A DNA stretch of 64,000 bases from Candidatus Zhuqueibacterota bacterium (GTDB lineage Bacteria; Zhuqueibacterota; Zhuqueibacteria; Oceanimicrobiales; Oceanimicrobiaceae): NCBI GenBank assembly GCA_029262055.1, contig JAJDAD010000043.1, positions 62,001 through 126,000 on the forward strand, in the 5' to 3' direction. The first letter of the stretch is position 1; the number at the start of each line of letters is the position of its first letter. Positions 26,025 to 35,416 of this stretch are shown piece after piece. Made by a program: the position numbers and the translations under genes. Under the pieces are notes generated by a model, which worked only from the letters and a program-made list of their open reading frames with translations, was not told the origin of the DNA and did no database searches.

Positions 26025-26096
26025 ATCGTATCTCCAAAGTGGCAATTGTTACAATATATGAGCATGGACAGAAAGACCGCGGCAGGGAATATTGTC

Positions 26097-27128
26097 TCAG
26101 GCCAAAACGCTTCGGAAAATCCCGAGCGCAACTTCGATATCGTCTTTGCTGATACCAAGATGTGTGACGGCACGAAGTACGGTCGGGCCGAAAGGCGTGA
26201 CCCGAATGCCTTTGCTTTGCAGCAGCCTGATAGCGTCAACCGCCGCAACCCGGCAGTTTGCAACATCAAACATCACAATATTCGTTTGAACAGAATTCAG
26301 ATCGACCTGCACGCCCTCGATAGCAGCTAACCCGTTTGCCAGCAATTTGGCATTGGCATGGTCGATATCCATTTTTGACAAATTGTGCTCTAGGCCAAAA
26401 AGAGCCGCCGCCGCTAGAATACCTACCTGGCGCATGCCGCCGCCAAACAGCTTCCGCATCCGGTGGGCCTCCTTGATGAATTCCCGCCCCCCGACAATTG
26501 CCGAGCCGACAGGTGCGCCAAGGCCTTTTGAAAAACAGATCGACATGGAATCACAATGCCTGGCATAATCAGACAATGGGATGCCCGTGGCCACAGACGC
26601 ATTCCAAATCCGCGCGCCATCCAGATGAACGCGCAGATGACGCTGCCGGGCCTGTTGACAAATTTCCCTTAAATTCTCCAGCGGAAAAATCGTTCCGCCG
26701 GCGTGATTGTGTGTATTCTCCAGCGTGATCAATGACGTGCGCGGTAAGTAGTACTGCTGCGCACGGATACTAGGCTCAATCTGTTCCCAGGTCAGAATGC
26801 CTCTCCGGCCTTGCACCAGGCGGAATTGCACTCCGGCCAGCAGCGGCGCAGCCCCGGATTCATAATTGAATACATGCGCATTGGTCTCGCAGATGACCTC
26901 GTCGCCGGGGTTTGTGTGGCATTTCAGGCAGATCTCGTTGCCCATGGTGCCACTCGGGACAAAAAGAGCGGCCTCTTTCCCGAAGAGCGCAGCAACGCGA
27001 TCCTGTAATCGCAGGACTGTAGGATCGTCACCGAAAACATCATCTCCGACCTCGGCTTCGGCGATAGCCGTTCGCATTTCTGCGCACGGTTGAGTTACGG
27101 TGTCACTTCGAAGGTCTATGGCGTGCAC
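26097..27128 (-). CDS. ltaE: Low-specificity threonine aldolase (PLP enzyme)
   Basis: Protein of 343 residues of the beta-eliminating lyase/threonine aldolase family. It opens [35 protein letters not shown], has the [17 protein letters not shown] and [18 protein letters not shown] segments, and the PLP lysine in [18 protein letters not shown]. It cleaves threonine or allo-threonine to glycine and acetaldehyde. It stands alone, divergent from the HNH gene, 72 bp beyond the trkA start, and is probably its own unit. Confidence 0.93.
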   Translation of the reverse strand: MHAIDLRSDTVTQPCAEMRTAIAEAEVGDDVFGDDPTVLRLQDRVAALFGKEAALFVPSGTMGNEICLKCHTNPGDEVICETNAHVFNYESGAAPLLAGVQFRLVQGRRGILTWEQIEPSIRAQQYYLPRTSLITLENTHNHAGGTIFPLENLREICQQARQRHLRVHLDGARIWNASVATGIPLSDYARHCDSMSICFSKGLGAPVGSAIVGGREFIKEAHRMRKLFGGGMRQVGILAAAALFGLEHNLSKMDIDHANAKLLANGLAAIEGVQVDLNSVQTNIVMFDVANCRVAAVDAIRLLQSKGIRVTPFGPTVLRAVTHLGISKDDIEVALGIFRSVLA

Positions 27129-27450
27129 GGAACCTCACATATTACGTTATCGTTCGGGCTCTCCAGCAACGTACCAAGGTACGTTGTCGACAAGGCCTGT
27201 AGGTAGAAAATTCTCTGTGCTGACGCACGCCGAAAGCAGGTTGCTAGCGATATTGGTAGCGGGCCGTACCGGATCCGGACCTGCCACAAGTTCGTTAAAA
27301 TCAAAAAATAGACTGTTAGTTTAATGGTTTCGTGGGCAAATTGCAAGCAAAAGAGGCCTTGACTAAAAGTCAGGAATTGTTTAAAATAATTCAATTGTTT
27401 GCGGAGACATCCAGACCATATGTGGCTTCAGACACAAAACCGAGTCGAGC
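27129..27450. promoter_or_regulatory. Divergent region between ltaE and the HNH gene, with a palindrome
   Basis: The 322-bp gap holds CAACGTACC-AA-GGTACGTTG at 27167-27186, a perfect nine-base inverted repeat around two bases, 39 bases upstream of the ltaE start. It is shaped like a dimeric repressor operator, but no regulator gene is nearby. No gene was recognised in the gap. Confidence 0.4.
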
Positions 27451-27963
27451 ATGTTCTCTCAAGTACTAGTTCTCAACGCCTCTTACGAACCCATCCACAT
27501 CTGCGACGCCAGGAGAGCCATCATCCTGATTGTCAAGGGATTGGCTCGCAGCGAACAAGATACTCCGCGAAGCCTGCGGTCTCCGTCGATTGTCTTTCCG
27601 GTTCCTGCCGTTATCCGCTTGACCGAGTACGTAAAGATACCTTACAGGAAGAAGGCATACTCGAAGAATCATATTTTTGTGCGCGACAATCATACCTGCC
27701 AATACTGCGGCCGCTCTGATGTCCCCAACAAGCTGACTCTGGACCACATTCTTCCCCAGTCGCGCGGTGGCAGAAGCGCCTGGGAGAATCTGGTAACCTG
27801 TTGCGGTCAATGCAACTCGAGGAAGGGAGACCGGACTCCGCGGGAAGCGAAGATGAACCTGCTTAACAAACCACGCCCACTCAATAGCTATTTCTATTTG
27901 CACCTGGTCAGGTCAAAAGCACAGGGCAATCACTACTGGCGCAAATACCTTTTTTACGATTAG
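27451..27963 (+). CDS. HNH endonuclease family protein
   Basis: Protein of 170 residues with the small opening domain common to bacterial HNH proteins (VLVLNASYEPIHICDARRAI). A zinc-supported HNH core follows: CQYCGRSDVPNKLTLDHILP, then SRGGRSAWENLVTCCGQCN, holding two CxxC pairs, the catalytic His of LDHI and the Asn of WENL. It is likely a DNA nuclease or nicking protein in the cytoplasm. This chromosomal class is widespread and usually not tied to a mobile element; nothing here suggests one. Confidence 0.9.
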   Translation: MFSQVLVLNASYEPIHICDARRAIILIVKGLARSEQDTPRSLRSPSIVFPVPAVIRLTEYVKIPYRKKAYSKNHIFVRDNHTCQYCGRSDVPNKLTLDHILPQSRGGRSAWENLVTCCGQCNSRKGDRTPREAKMNLLNKPRPLNSYFYLHLVRSKAQGNHYWRKYLFYD

Positions 27964-28071
27964 GGTGTGTTGTAAAGGTGAGGTGGTGCCCCCAGCCAAG
28001 GGTCCCGGCGCGGTTTTTCCTGCTACGTACGTCCGGAAGACCGGGTTCAATTCAACCGGAGAATCTACAGA

Positions 28072-29424
28072 CTATCCTGATTTGTCCGGTGCTTCATCGC
28101 GGGGGGAGTCGAGTTTTGCTGCTTTGGCCTTTTTCCCCAACAGTAAGCGCACCAGAGAAATGCGTTGCCGGTCGATAGCTTCTACGATAAAAGAACCGCC
28201 GTCAAAATCTATTCCGTAGCCATTTTCCGGAATTCTGCCAATCATGCTAAAGACCAACCCACCAATGGTCTCTACATCAAATCTGGGCAGTTCAATCCCC
28301 AGTTGCTTTTCACATTCTTTCGACGGGCACAGACCGTCAATCAGGTACTCTGACTTGCCGACGCGACGTATGAAGGTCACCGGTTCGTCAAACTCATCAT
28401 AGATCTCCCCCACCAACTCCTCCAGCACATCTTCCAGAGTTACCATCCCTGTGGTGCCTCCGTGCTCGTCAATCAGAACCGCCATGTGGAGCTTGGTGCG
28501 CTGAAATTCTCTGAACAGGGCATCTAAGCTGATGGTTTCAGGGTAGTAGATAACGTCTCGTTTCAGGGAAAACATGCGCAGGCCGCGGTCCCCGCGAGTG
28601 GTTGCCGTGAGCACATCCTTTATATGGATCATACCGACAACATGATCGAGATCACCGTCGCACAAAGGGTAGCGCGTGTGCTGGCTCTCCTCCGCGATGC
28701 GCAGGTTTTCCGCAAAAGTGTGGGTCGTGGACAGATAGGCCACCGCTGTGCGCGGGATCATGATCTGCTTGGCGGACTTGTCGGCGAGGGCGAGGACGTT
28801 TTCCATGATCTCCACTTCCCGGCCGGTGAGATGACCGCTCTTTTCCGAATGGGCAAAGATGATCTTGAGCTCTTCTTCCGAGTGTGCCGTATCGCCTTCC
28901 AGGCCGGGTTTAAGCCCGAACATGCGTACGATGAGCAAGGCAGAGTGGTTAAAGAACTCTATGAACGGTTTAAGCACGCGGTAGAATACATGGAGCGGAA
29001 TGGCAGTCATGAGTGAGGTTTTTTCCGCCAGACGTAAAGAAAGGGACTTTGGCGCCATCTCGCCAACCACGATATGCAGGTAAGTGATAATGGCAAATGC
29101 CACGCCAAAAGCGAGGCTGTGGACCATGGCCGGGGATTCGATGCCGGCCCGTTGGATAAGAGGCTGCAGGAAGCCCGCGATGTACGGTTCGCCGATCCAC
29201 CCAAGGGCCAGACTCGCCAGAGTGATGCCTACCTGACAGGCCGAAAGATACTCATCGAGATGCTCGCGGATATTCCTGGCCGTCTTGGCCGCAAAAGTGC
29301 CCTGCGCCACACGTTGTTCGAGCTGCGAAAGTCTGACTTTTACAAAAGCAAACTCTGCAGCGACAAAAAAACCATTCAAAAGAACGAAGAAGAATACTAT
29401 GAGTATTTGAAGTAGTTGTTCCAT
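28072..29424 (-). CDS. CNNM/CorC-type membrane protein (DUF21-CBS-CorC_HlyC)
   Basis: Protein of 450 residues: an N-terminal DUF21 membrane domain (FFVLLNGFFVAAEFAFVKVR opens it), a CBS pair (residues about 215-335, with TRYPLCDGDLDHVVGMIHIKDVL and LIDEHGGTTGMVTLEDVLEELVGEIYDE) and a C-terminal CorC_HlyC domain. Proteins of this layout act in magnesium or cobalt export and are often annotated as hemolysin-like. Convergent with the HNH gene across about 100 bp. Confidence 0.9.
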   Translation of the reverse strand: MEQLLQILIVFFFVLLNGFFVAAEFAFVKVRLSQLEQRVAQGTFAAKTARNIREHLDEYLSACQVGITLASLALGWIGEPYIAGFLQPLIQRAGIESPAMVHSLAFGVAFAIITYLHIVVGEMAPKSLSLRLAEKTSLMTAIPLHVFYRVLKPFIEFFNHSALLIVRMFGLKPGLEGDTAHSEEELKIIFAHSEKSGHLTGREVEIMENVLALADKSAKQIMIPRTAVAYLSTTHTFAENLRIAEESQHTRYPLCDGDLDHVVGMIHIKDVLTATTRGDRGLRMFSLKRDVIYYPETISLDALFREFQRTKLHMAVLIDEHGGTTGMVTLEDVLEELVGEIYDEFDEPVTFIRRVGKSEYLIDGLCPSKECEKQLGIELPRFDVETIGGLVFSMIGRIPENGYGIDFDGGSFIVEAIDRQRISLVRLLLGKKAKAAKLDSPRDEAPDKSG

Positions 29425-29504
29425 AATCCGCTACCTGATCCTGCATCTTGAGCCCAACGACTGCCTGCGCGTATCTGCTGTGTTTCGTCTATTTATCTTC
29501 GGCT

Positions 29505-29807
29505 TTACTGGTAAATGGATTTCTCGCCTCGATTTTTTATGAAAGAATCGACCAGGCCACGCACCGAATAAATGAACAGTACAAAGAAAAAATAAGTAGG
29601 ACTGATCATGTCGAAAACTTGCTCCCGCGCCAGCGACATCCAGAATCCGACGGCCAGAAGCGCCCACACCAGTTGCCCCAGCAGAACTCTTAGTTTGAAA
29701 TGAGGCATCCACCGTTTGAGGAAACCGGCATACCACAGCGTAAACATGTCGATAACCCAGATCAAAAACAAAGAGCCAACGGAAATAACCAGCAGGTTCG
29801 TACCCAT
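29505..29807 (-). CDS. Small membrane protein, unknown
   Basis: Protein of 100 residues with about three hydrophobic stretches (LLVISVGSLFLIWVIDMFTL, VLLGQLVWALLAVGFWMSLA, YFFFVLFIYSVRGLVDSF). AAGGTG stands six bases before the ATG, which favours this frame over a longer, low-complexity frame on the same strand. No family recognised. It lies about 80 bp upstream of the CorC-type gene on the same strand, so the two could be co-transcribed. Confidence 0.6.
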   Translation of the reverse strand: MGTNLLVISVGSLFLIWVIDMFTLWYAGFLKRWMPHFKLRVLLGQLVWALLAVGFWMSLAREQVFDMISPTYFFFVLFIYSVRGLVDSFIKNRGEKSIYQ

Positions 29808-30254
29808 AAGACACCTTATTGTGATTCTTTTTGTGAAATAGACGTTGCCGGAGTTTTTGACCGCGCATCCAGGGCCATCCTGAGTGCGAAGTGATGGAAT
29901 ATTCGATGACGAAACCTACAGAAAACACGAATCCTCTCCGTACGGCCCGGCCGTCTGGGAGCAAGCTGCGCTCCCTGCCTGCGTTTCCTACTATTATAAC
30001 ATAATTGATTGTTGAATGCGAGTCAATTCCTGTCCATCACCGGGCTTAAATCGACCTGGAAAGCCGGAAAAACAACCAGCCCCCGACCGGCGAAAACCGG
30101 GAGAGGGCCCCTCACTATATATTCTCGCATCTTGTATGGCGCAGGGATTCTGCGCGGAGGCTCCTTCCTGTCGCACTGAAGTCAAGGAGTTCTTGCTCAG
30201 AATGAGTCCGGGTAATAGTTGCGAGGATGGGCATGCAAGTGCGGACGCGATCGC
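29808..30254. other. Intergenic region without a recognisable gene
   Basis: About 447 bp between the small membrane protein and the GH3 gene. It contains a minus-strand TTGACT and TATAAT, but at spacings that do not make a good promoter, and a G/C-rich stretch with short CCGG inverted repeats near 30060-30105. Frames of 60-80 codons here look like chance. Nothing else seen. Confidence 0.5.
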
Positions 30255-32195
30255 TTATTCGTAGCTTAGACCATATCCGAACTTGAACAAAGGCTCCCGG
30301 CTGTCTGAAGGTACATCCGTTTTTTGGTTTCTGACGGCTTGCATGGAGGAGGGTAATTCAAACGGAAGTTTTCCCTCTGGTTTTTCAACACCAAACAGTA
30401 CTTTGCAAACGGAATGATCGCTGGCGCCATAGTTTGCAACCAGTGCTTTTGCCCGGTCAGCAATTTCCGGGATGACCGCCGGACGGTCTAAATAGATATC
30501 TACAACGGTTGGGAGCGTCTCCAGCAGGTTCAGGATTCTTTGCTTTTCTTCTCCTTTAAAGTCCAGATCGCCGTGATGAAATCCTCTGGCGAACGGGTTG
30601 TTGGTCTCAACAGGATACCAGGGCGTCCGGATTCTGATAATCGCCAGATCCGCTTCCTGCGGCGTTTGGACGACCTGCGCATAGTTAGCCACGGTGGCAC
30701 TGTCCACATTTTCGACGTAGATTTTCAGATTGTCCCGTTCCAGGGGCAGGGTATTGGCCTCATTCTTGAGCAACGTCATGGCTTTTTGCTGGCTCTGTTC
30801 ACCGAGCCGGCGCGATTCCTCGGTTGCGACGACCTGGTGTACTCTGGACTCGTCCACAAAAGGATTGTCGAACAGCCCCAGTTGGAATTTTTGTCGCAGC
30901 AGCCTCGTTACTGAAAGGTCGATGCGTTCTTCAGCAAGCTTACCTTCTTTGACCACTTTGACAATTAACTCCGAACGACTCTCGCCTCCGAACTGGTCGC
31001 AGCCAGCTCGGATGACTTTCAATGCTCTCTCGGACGGGCTCAAGTGCTCTGCGCCCCACGCGCGCGCAGGCCAGACGACCCCAGGTCCCATCTGAGTGTC
31101 TGTCAGCAGCCCCCAATCCGTGCATACCACACCATCATATTTGTACTTTTCACGCAGTAAATCGGTGATGATTGCTTTGTTATAAGACATAGCAACGTCT
31201 TCATCCGTCTGTCCGACGGGGATGCCGTAATACGGCATAATGGCGGCAGTTTTGGCTTTAAAGGCCGCTTCAAAAGGAATGAGGTGATAGTCAAAATTAT
31301 CCCCCGGATAAATCTGTCCCTTCTGAAACTCGAAGTGCGGATCCAGGCCTTCCTTCTGCGGGCCACCCCCAGGAAAGTGTTTTGTCATGCACGCAACCCC
31401 TTCCTGGTTTAGTTCCTGTCCTTGCAGGCCTTCGATGTACGACTTGGCAATCCTTGCTGTGAGCTGTGCATCTTCTCCGAAGCCCCCGCTGATTCTCGCC
31501 CAGCGCGGTTCTGTAGCAAGGTCGATTTGCGGGTGCAACGCTTCCCTGATGCCGATGGCCAGGTACTCCCGCCGCACAATATCGGCGAACCCTCTTACCA
31601 CAGCTGCATCGCCAATCGCGCCAAAACCCAGTGTTTCACAGAATTGCGAGAATCCCTGCGCACTCAAGGAAAAGATGTTATGACTGAAATGATGTCTCGG
31701 ATCTGATGCCATGGTGATGGGGATGCCCAGCCTTGTCTGTTCGGCGTATTGCTGCAAACTGTTATACCACCTGGCAAAAACAGCCGGATCGGGCGGGATA
31801 TCCCAGACATTAAAGTGGGTCATTTTGAGCTCAGCGATGTTGTAGATTGCCGCGCGCATCCTGGCGGCCGGGCCCGGGGCTGCCTCTTTCTTTTCCAGGC
31901 TTGCGTCCTCGTTTACGGGCACTCCGTTGATAAACATCATTCCGGCTTTTTCTTCCAGCGTCATCTGCGACAGCAGGTCGGTCACTCTGGCCGCGATCGG
32001 TTGCTGTTCATCTTCATAAATGTCCAGACGCCCGTTCTTATTCAAATCCCTGAAGTAGGTGTCACCCTGTTCTACTTTCACTGTCGTCTTGTCCAGCAAA
32101 ATCTTTTCTGACACAATGGTGCCGCGATCATTGTTCTGGCAGCCTGCCAGGAGCAGTATCGGCAAGATGAAACGGATGACTCTGATGGAGTTCAT
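30255..32195 (-). CDS. Glycoside hydrolase family 3 lipoprotein
   Basis: Protein of 646 residues with a lipoprotein signal ending LLAGC. It has the GH3 N-terminal barrel (MTLEEKAGMMFINGVPV, GIPITMASDPRHHFS, EPRWARISGGFGEDAQL, MTKHFPGGGPQKEG) and the nucleophile region KYDGVVCTDWGLL with the conserved Asp. A C-terminal alpha/beta sandwich follows. It should hydrolyse beta-linked glucosides or related sugars in the periplasm or at the outer membrane. The opening carries DLNKNGRLDIYED, which resembles an EF-hand or dockerin-like calcium loop. 200 bp downstream of the ceramidase-like gene. Confidence 0.9.
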   Translation of the reverse strand: MNSIRVIRFILPILLLAGCQNNDRGTIVSEKILLDKTTVKVEQGDTYFRDLNKNGRLDIYEDEQQPIAARVTDLLSQMTLEEKAGMMFINGVPVNEDASLEKKEAAPGPAARMRAAIYNIAELKMTHFNVWDIPPDPAVFARWYNSLQQYAEQTRLGIPITMASDPRHHFSHNIFSLSAQGFSQFCETLGFGAIGDAAVVRGFADIVRREYLAIGIREALHPQIDLATEPRWARISGGFGEDAQLTARIAKSYIEGLQGQELNQEGVACMTKHFPGGGPQKEGLDPHFEFQKGQIYPGDNFDYHLIPFEAAFKAKTAAIMPYYGIPVGQTDEDVAMSYNKAIITDLLREKYKYDGVVCTDWGLLTDTQMGPGVVWPARAWGAEHLSPSERALKVIRAGCDQFGGESRSELIVKVVKEGKLAEERIDLSVTRLLRQKFQLGLFDNPFVDESRVHQVVATEESRRLGEQSQQKAMTLLKNEANTLPLERDNLKIYVENVDSATVANYAQVVQTPQEADLAIIRIRTPWYPVETNNPFARGFHHGDLDFKGEEKQRILNLLETLPTVVDIYLDRPAVIPEIADRAKALVANYGASDHSVCKVLFGVEKPEGKLPFELPSSMQAVRNQKTDVPSDSREPLFKFGYGLSYE

Positions 32196-32395
32196 TCGGA
32201 TTTCCTTTCATACTCAGTGATCGTGTTCAGATGCCCGGAAAGCGGATTGCCGAAGGCAAGGTCAACAACGGCAGCGTGATGATACGCAGGGATAAGGTAA
32301 AAACTTAGACTTCGGGAAGCAATGAAAAGGACTCATGTCGCACCTTTGCCACAACCAACAAATCGTCGGCGCAAGCAACGAGCCGGAGCATTCAT

Positions 32396-33139
32396 CTATT
32401 CCAGCCTTGGCTCTCGTTTTCGTAGCATCTGTAATATGGCATAACCACCGGCAGCGGCGAAAAGATGCTTGATGGTGTGCCCGCTCATGGCGCCCTGCAA
32501 GCCATCGAATATGACCAGGTCGTAGGTCTCAGCGAGTTTGGCCAGGACATAGCAGGCCAGAGCGACCAGCAGCAACCGCTGGTGCGTATAGGCGCTTCTA
32601 AACAAGAGCATGATCACCGGTAATGACAGTAATGGCATGATTTGAACCCAGGCATAAAGGCGCAGGTCGTCGCTCACATGCCAGTAGAGCACCGAGCCCA
32701 GCCCGATTATGACGGCAGGTATGAGCAAGATGGAGGCCAATCGGCTATTTACATATTCCGAGAGCAATGCTACGAACAGGCCCATGAAGCCTATTGTCAT
32801 GGGCAAGCGATCCAGGACCAACGAAGCGTTGCCAGGTTGCCAGTGATAGTAGGCTGAACCAATGCTTACCGCTCCAACGCCGAAGAAAAGAACTGTCCAC
32901 GCTGTACGCGCAGGGTCGACAGCGTTTTTCAGGCAAAATCTAACCCCTGACAGTCCCACTAAAAGGAACGGCAAATTGGACACCACGTCGAAAAAGTTGG
33001 GTATCCCCATCATCGTGCGAGTGTCGGCGAACAAGTGGTAACTGGGGTCTTGCGGAATCGCTGCCAGACTCGGTAGCAAGGCAAGAGGACCCAGAGTAAT
33101 CACCGCCAAAACCGAATGACGCCAACCCGATTTGTCCAT
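32396..33139 (-). CDS. CREST-superfamily membrane protein, alkaline ceramidase-like
   Basis: Polytopic membrane protein of about 247 residues from the ATG at 33139, with roughly seven membrane helices. It has the conserved pattern of the alkaline ceramidase/PAQR/Per1 (CREST) group: YHLFADTRTMMGIPNFFDVVSNLPF, then GSAYYHWQPGNASLVLDRLPM with the Ser, His and Asp, and a terminal SGHTIKHLFAA with two His. In eukaryotic members these residues bind zinc for amide hydrolysis. The bacterial substrate is unknown. It lies between the RidA gene (137 bp upstream) and the GH3 gene on the same strand. Confidence 0.8.
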   Translation of the reverse strand: MDKSGWRHSVLAVITLGPLALLPSLAAIPQDPSYHLFADTRTMMGIPNFFDVVSNLPFLLVGLSGVRFCLKNAVDPARTAWTVLFFGVGAVSIGSAYYHWQPGNASLVLDRLPMTIGFMGLFVALLSEYVNSRLASILLIPAVIIGLGSVLYWHVSDDLRLYAWVQIMPLLSLPVIMLLFRSAYTHQRLLLVALACYVLAKLAETYDLVIFDGLQGAMSGHTIKHLFAAAGGYAILQMLRKREPRLE

Positions 33140-33275
33140 TGCAGGTATCAACCTCGTCCAGGTACGAATCGCGCCAGGGCAGTCACATCCCGGTCGACTA
33201 CTAAACTATGCTCGGATATCCTGGGGTAACTGCCTGAGCTCACCGAAGATTGATCTCTGAAGAGATTTCGAATAT

Positions 33276-33716
33276 CTAATTCGTTTTGACAGCCGTTACC
33301 ATAATCTCCACCAGCGCATCCAAAGGCAGGCGGGCAGCTTGCACGGCCGCACGTGCCGGGGGCTCTTCTTTGAAATAGGTTGCGTAAACACCATTCATCG
33401 CCGCGTAATGATTCAAGTCGGAAAGAAAGACCTGGCTTTGCACCACGTCACTGATTTGAAAACCAGCCTCCTGCAAAACGGCCTGGATGTTCTGCAGGAC
33501 CCGGTGGGTTTGCTCTTCCACGCCGCCATCAATCATCTTTCCGGTCGCGGGATCGATGGCAATCTGTCCGGCGAGATAAAGCGCGTTCCCGGCACGAATG
33601 GCTTGCGAATAGGGTCCGATGACTGCCGGAGCGTTATCCGAAGAAATGACTTCTTTATCCGCCTGTTGCTGCGCGTTGCAGCCAATCAACAAAACTGCTA
33701 GTAGAAATATCCTCAT
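33276..33716 (-). CDS. RidA-family enamine/imine deaminase with a lipoprotein signal
   Basis: Protein of 146 residues. The first 13 residues form a lipoprotein signal ending LLIGC. The rest is a complete RidA domain: GPYSQAIRAGNALYLAGQIAIDPATG, then QNIQAVLQEAGF, and PARAAVQAARLPLDALVEI with the substrate-binding Arg and the Glu near the end. Most RidA proteins are cytoplasmic and hydrolyse reactive enamines released by PLP enzymes; export is unusual. The start overlaps the stop of the upstream Tat-exported PLP enzyme by four bases, so the two are probably made together and sent to the same compartment. Confidence 0.88.
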   Translation of the reverse strand: MRIFLLAVLLIGCNAQQQADKEVISSDNAPAVIGPYSQAIRAGNALYLAGQIAIDPATGKMIDGGVEEQTHRVLQNIQAVLQEAGFQISDVVQSQVFLSDLNHYAAMNGVYATYFKEEPPARAAVQAARLPLDALVEIMVTAVKTN

Positions 33717-35020
33717 GTCTTGGGCAGTCCTTTCTTGATGACAGTTTCCATGGCATCACAAAAGCGATCTATTTCCTCCAACGTGGTATATACATTGGGC
33801 GTCACCCGAACCCCCTGAAAGTCTTCATGTTTGATTGGTGTGACAATGATGCGATGCCCGGTCCAAAGATATTTGCTCAATGCAGCGGGCTCGATGCCCT
33901 CTATTTCGACGGTGGCGAGGCCACAGGCAAAACCGGGTTTCAGGCTGGTGTGCAGACGTACGCGCTCGTGTTCGAGCAGTCTCCTGGCCCAGCGATCGCG
34001 CAGGTAAACCAGGCGGGCTTCCTTGCGTTTCGGGCCAATCCCCTGATGAAACGTCAGCGCTTCGGCAATTGCCAGATAATTGGCAGCGGGATGCGTGCCG
34101 ATTTCCTCAAACTTGCGGATGTCACTGGCCATTTCTTCAGTGGCCGCCATCATTGGCCAGAGGCCGGGTATTTTGTCTTTCTTTACGTAAAGCATGCCGG
34201 TTCCGTGAGGAGCAAATAACCATTTGTGCAAACTGGTACTGAAGTAATCGCAGCCGAGATCCTCGTGAGTAAAATCAAAGTGCGCAAAGGAATGAGCGCC
34301 ATCGACAATGACCGGCACGCCCCTTTTCTTCGCCATTTGCACCACCTGCTTCACCGGCAAAATCTGACCGGTGATATTGATCATGTGGCTCATTAAGATG
34401 GCTTTGGTACGGGGACCCATGTTCTGCTCGAACAGTTTCACTATCTCTGTGGGCTCCTCCACCGGAATGGGAATCGGGAATAATTTGAGCTTAATGCCCT
34501 CGCGCCGCTCACGTTGCCGGAACGTGGTCAGCATACGTGGATAGTCCTGATTGGTGGTCAAAACTTCGTCACCGGATTTGAAATCGAGACCGAGTTGGCA
34601 AATCTGCAGGCTCTCTGACGCATTGCGCGTCAACGCGATCTCTTCCGGGGAACATTTAAAGGCTCTGGCGAGTCGTTTGCGCACACCCTCGCGTTGCGGC
34701 TCCAAGATCCGCCACATCGTATAGACCGGCGCTTCGTTCGAGTAATCCAGGTGCCGCTTCATGGCGTCTTGCACAACAGCCGGGGCCGGACTCACGCCGC
34801 CGTTATTGAGATTCACCAAACTGCGATCAACGGTCCATGCCTGTTGTACCTCAAACCAGAACGATTCGTCCGCGGCGATTTCTTCCGGGGTGCCGGAGAC
34901 GTTGGCCAGAGCTGCCACTGCCCGCCGCATGCCTAACGGATCGAGCACAGCCACCGCCGTTGCCACCGCAACCGGCCGGCCAATTACCCCCATAAACTGG
35001 CGTCGATTAAGCGAACTCAT
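33713..35020 (-). CDS. Tat-exported class V aminotransferase-like PLP enzyme
   Basis: Protein of about 435 residues, starting at the ATG at 35020, with GGAGGAGGGAG just upstream. It begins with a twin-arginine signal (SSLNRRQFMGVIGRP) and continues as a fold-type-I enzyme of the class V/isopenicillin-N epimerase-like group: LVNLNNGGVSPAP, LTRNASESLQICQLGL, VIVDGAHSFAHFDF with the cofactor-binding Asp and His, and DYFSTSLHKWLFAPHGTGML with the PLP Lys. The reaction (epimerase, desulfurase or aminotransferase) cannot be told. Coupled to the lipoprotein RidA gene, suggesting it yields an unstable imine or enamine outside the cytoplasm. Confidence 0.85.
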   Translation of the reverse strand: MSSLNRRQFMGVIGRPVAVATAVAVLDPLGMRRAVAALANVSGTPEEIAADESFWFEVQQAWTVDRSLVNLNNGGVSPAPAVVQDAMKRHLDYSNEAPVYTMWRILEPQREGVRKRLARAFKCSPEEIALTRNASESLQICQLGLDFKSGDEVLTTNQDYPRMLTTFRQRERREGIKLKLFPIPIPVEEPTEIVKLFEQNMGPRTKAILMSHMINITGQILPVKQVVQMAKKRGVPVIVDGAHSFAHFDFTHEDLGCDYFSTSLHKWLFAPHGTGMLYVKKDKIPGLWPMMAATEEMASDIRKFEEIGTHPAANYLAIAEALTFHQGIGPKRKEARLVYLRDRWARRLLEHERVRLHTSLKPGFACGLATVEIEGIEPAALSKYLWTGHRIIVTPIKHEDFQGVRVTPNVYTTLEEIDRFCDAMETVIKKGLPKT

Positions 35021-35416
35021 ACTCCCTCCTCCTAAAAGGTCTGAGCAAAGGTAGAAACTGTTTCGGAAAGTATGAAAAGATATCTTCTTTGCAGAATAGA
35101 AGCAAGGGTTTTGGCCCTCTCCCCAGGTTAGGGACCAAGTGCACACGGGTTCTTGACTTGATGTCCGGGGCATCGGGCGGTGGACCGGGCATCTACTGAG
35201 TCTGGGTGCATCAAAACCGCGAGCCATCCCCGTGGGCATGAGCAGTAAAGGTCCGTAGCGGCTTGCACGCACGTACGCGACTCAGCGAATTAATACTGCT
35301 TGGCTCAAAGCGCGCTTACCAGGTGAAGCGCCTGTCACCACCCTGTTTAAAAAAAACTCCACTTGCCATTGACCCATATTGTGACTATTTTTGAGTCGTA
35401 TTAATTGGAGAGTAAA
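35021..35416. other. Divergent intergenic region, PLP operon / toxin-antitoxin
   Basis: About 395 bp without a recognisable gene. It marks the change from the G/C-richer backbone on the left to the A/T-richer block on the right. No tRNA, integrase or direct-repeat boundary was seen. Confidence 0.5.

Noticed and set aside
29431-29964. 177-codon minus-strand frame overlapping the small membrane protein
   Set aside because: Its product is low in order and rich in Arg, Gly and Phe with no fold pattern; the 100-residue frame has membrane helices and a ribosome site.
32365-32390. Sigma-54-like site upstream of the GH3 gene
   Set aside because: Minus-strand CGGCTCGTTGCTTGCG has the spacing but poor -24 match and lies about 180 bases from the start.
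35021-35272. Upstream extension of the class V PLP enzyme to 35272
   Set aside because: The added 84 residues are not protein-like, while ATG 35020 has a very strong Shine-Dalgarno site and starts a Tat signal.
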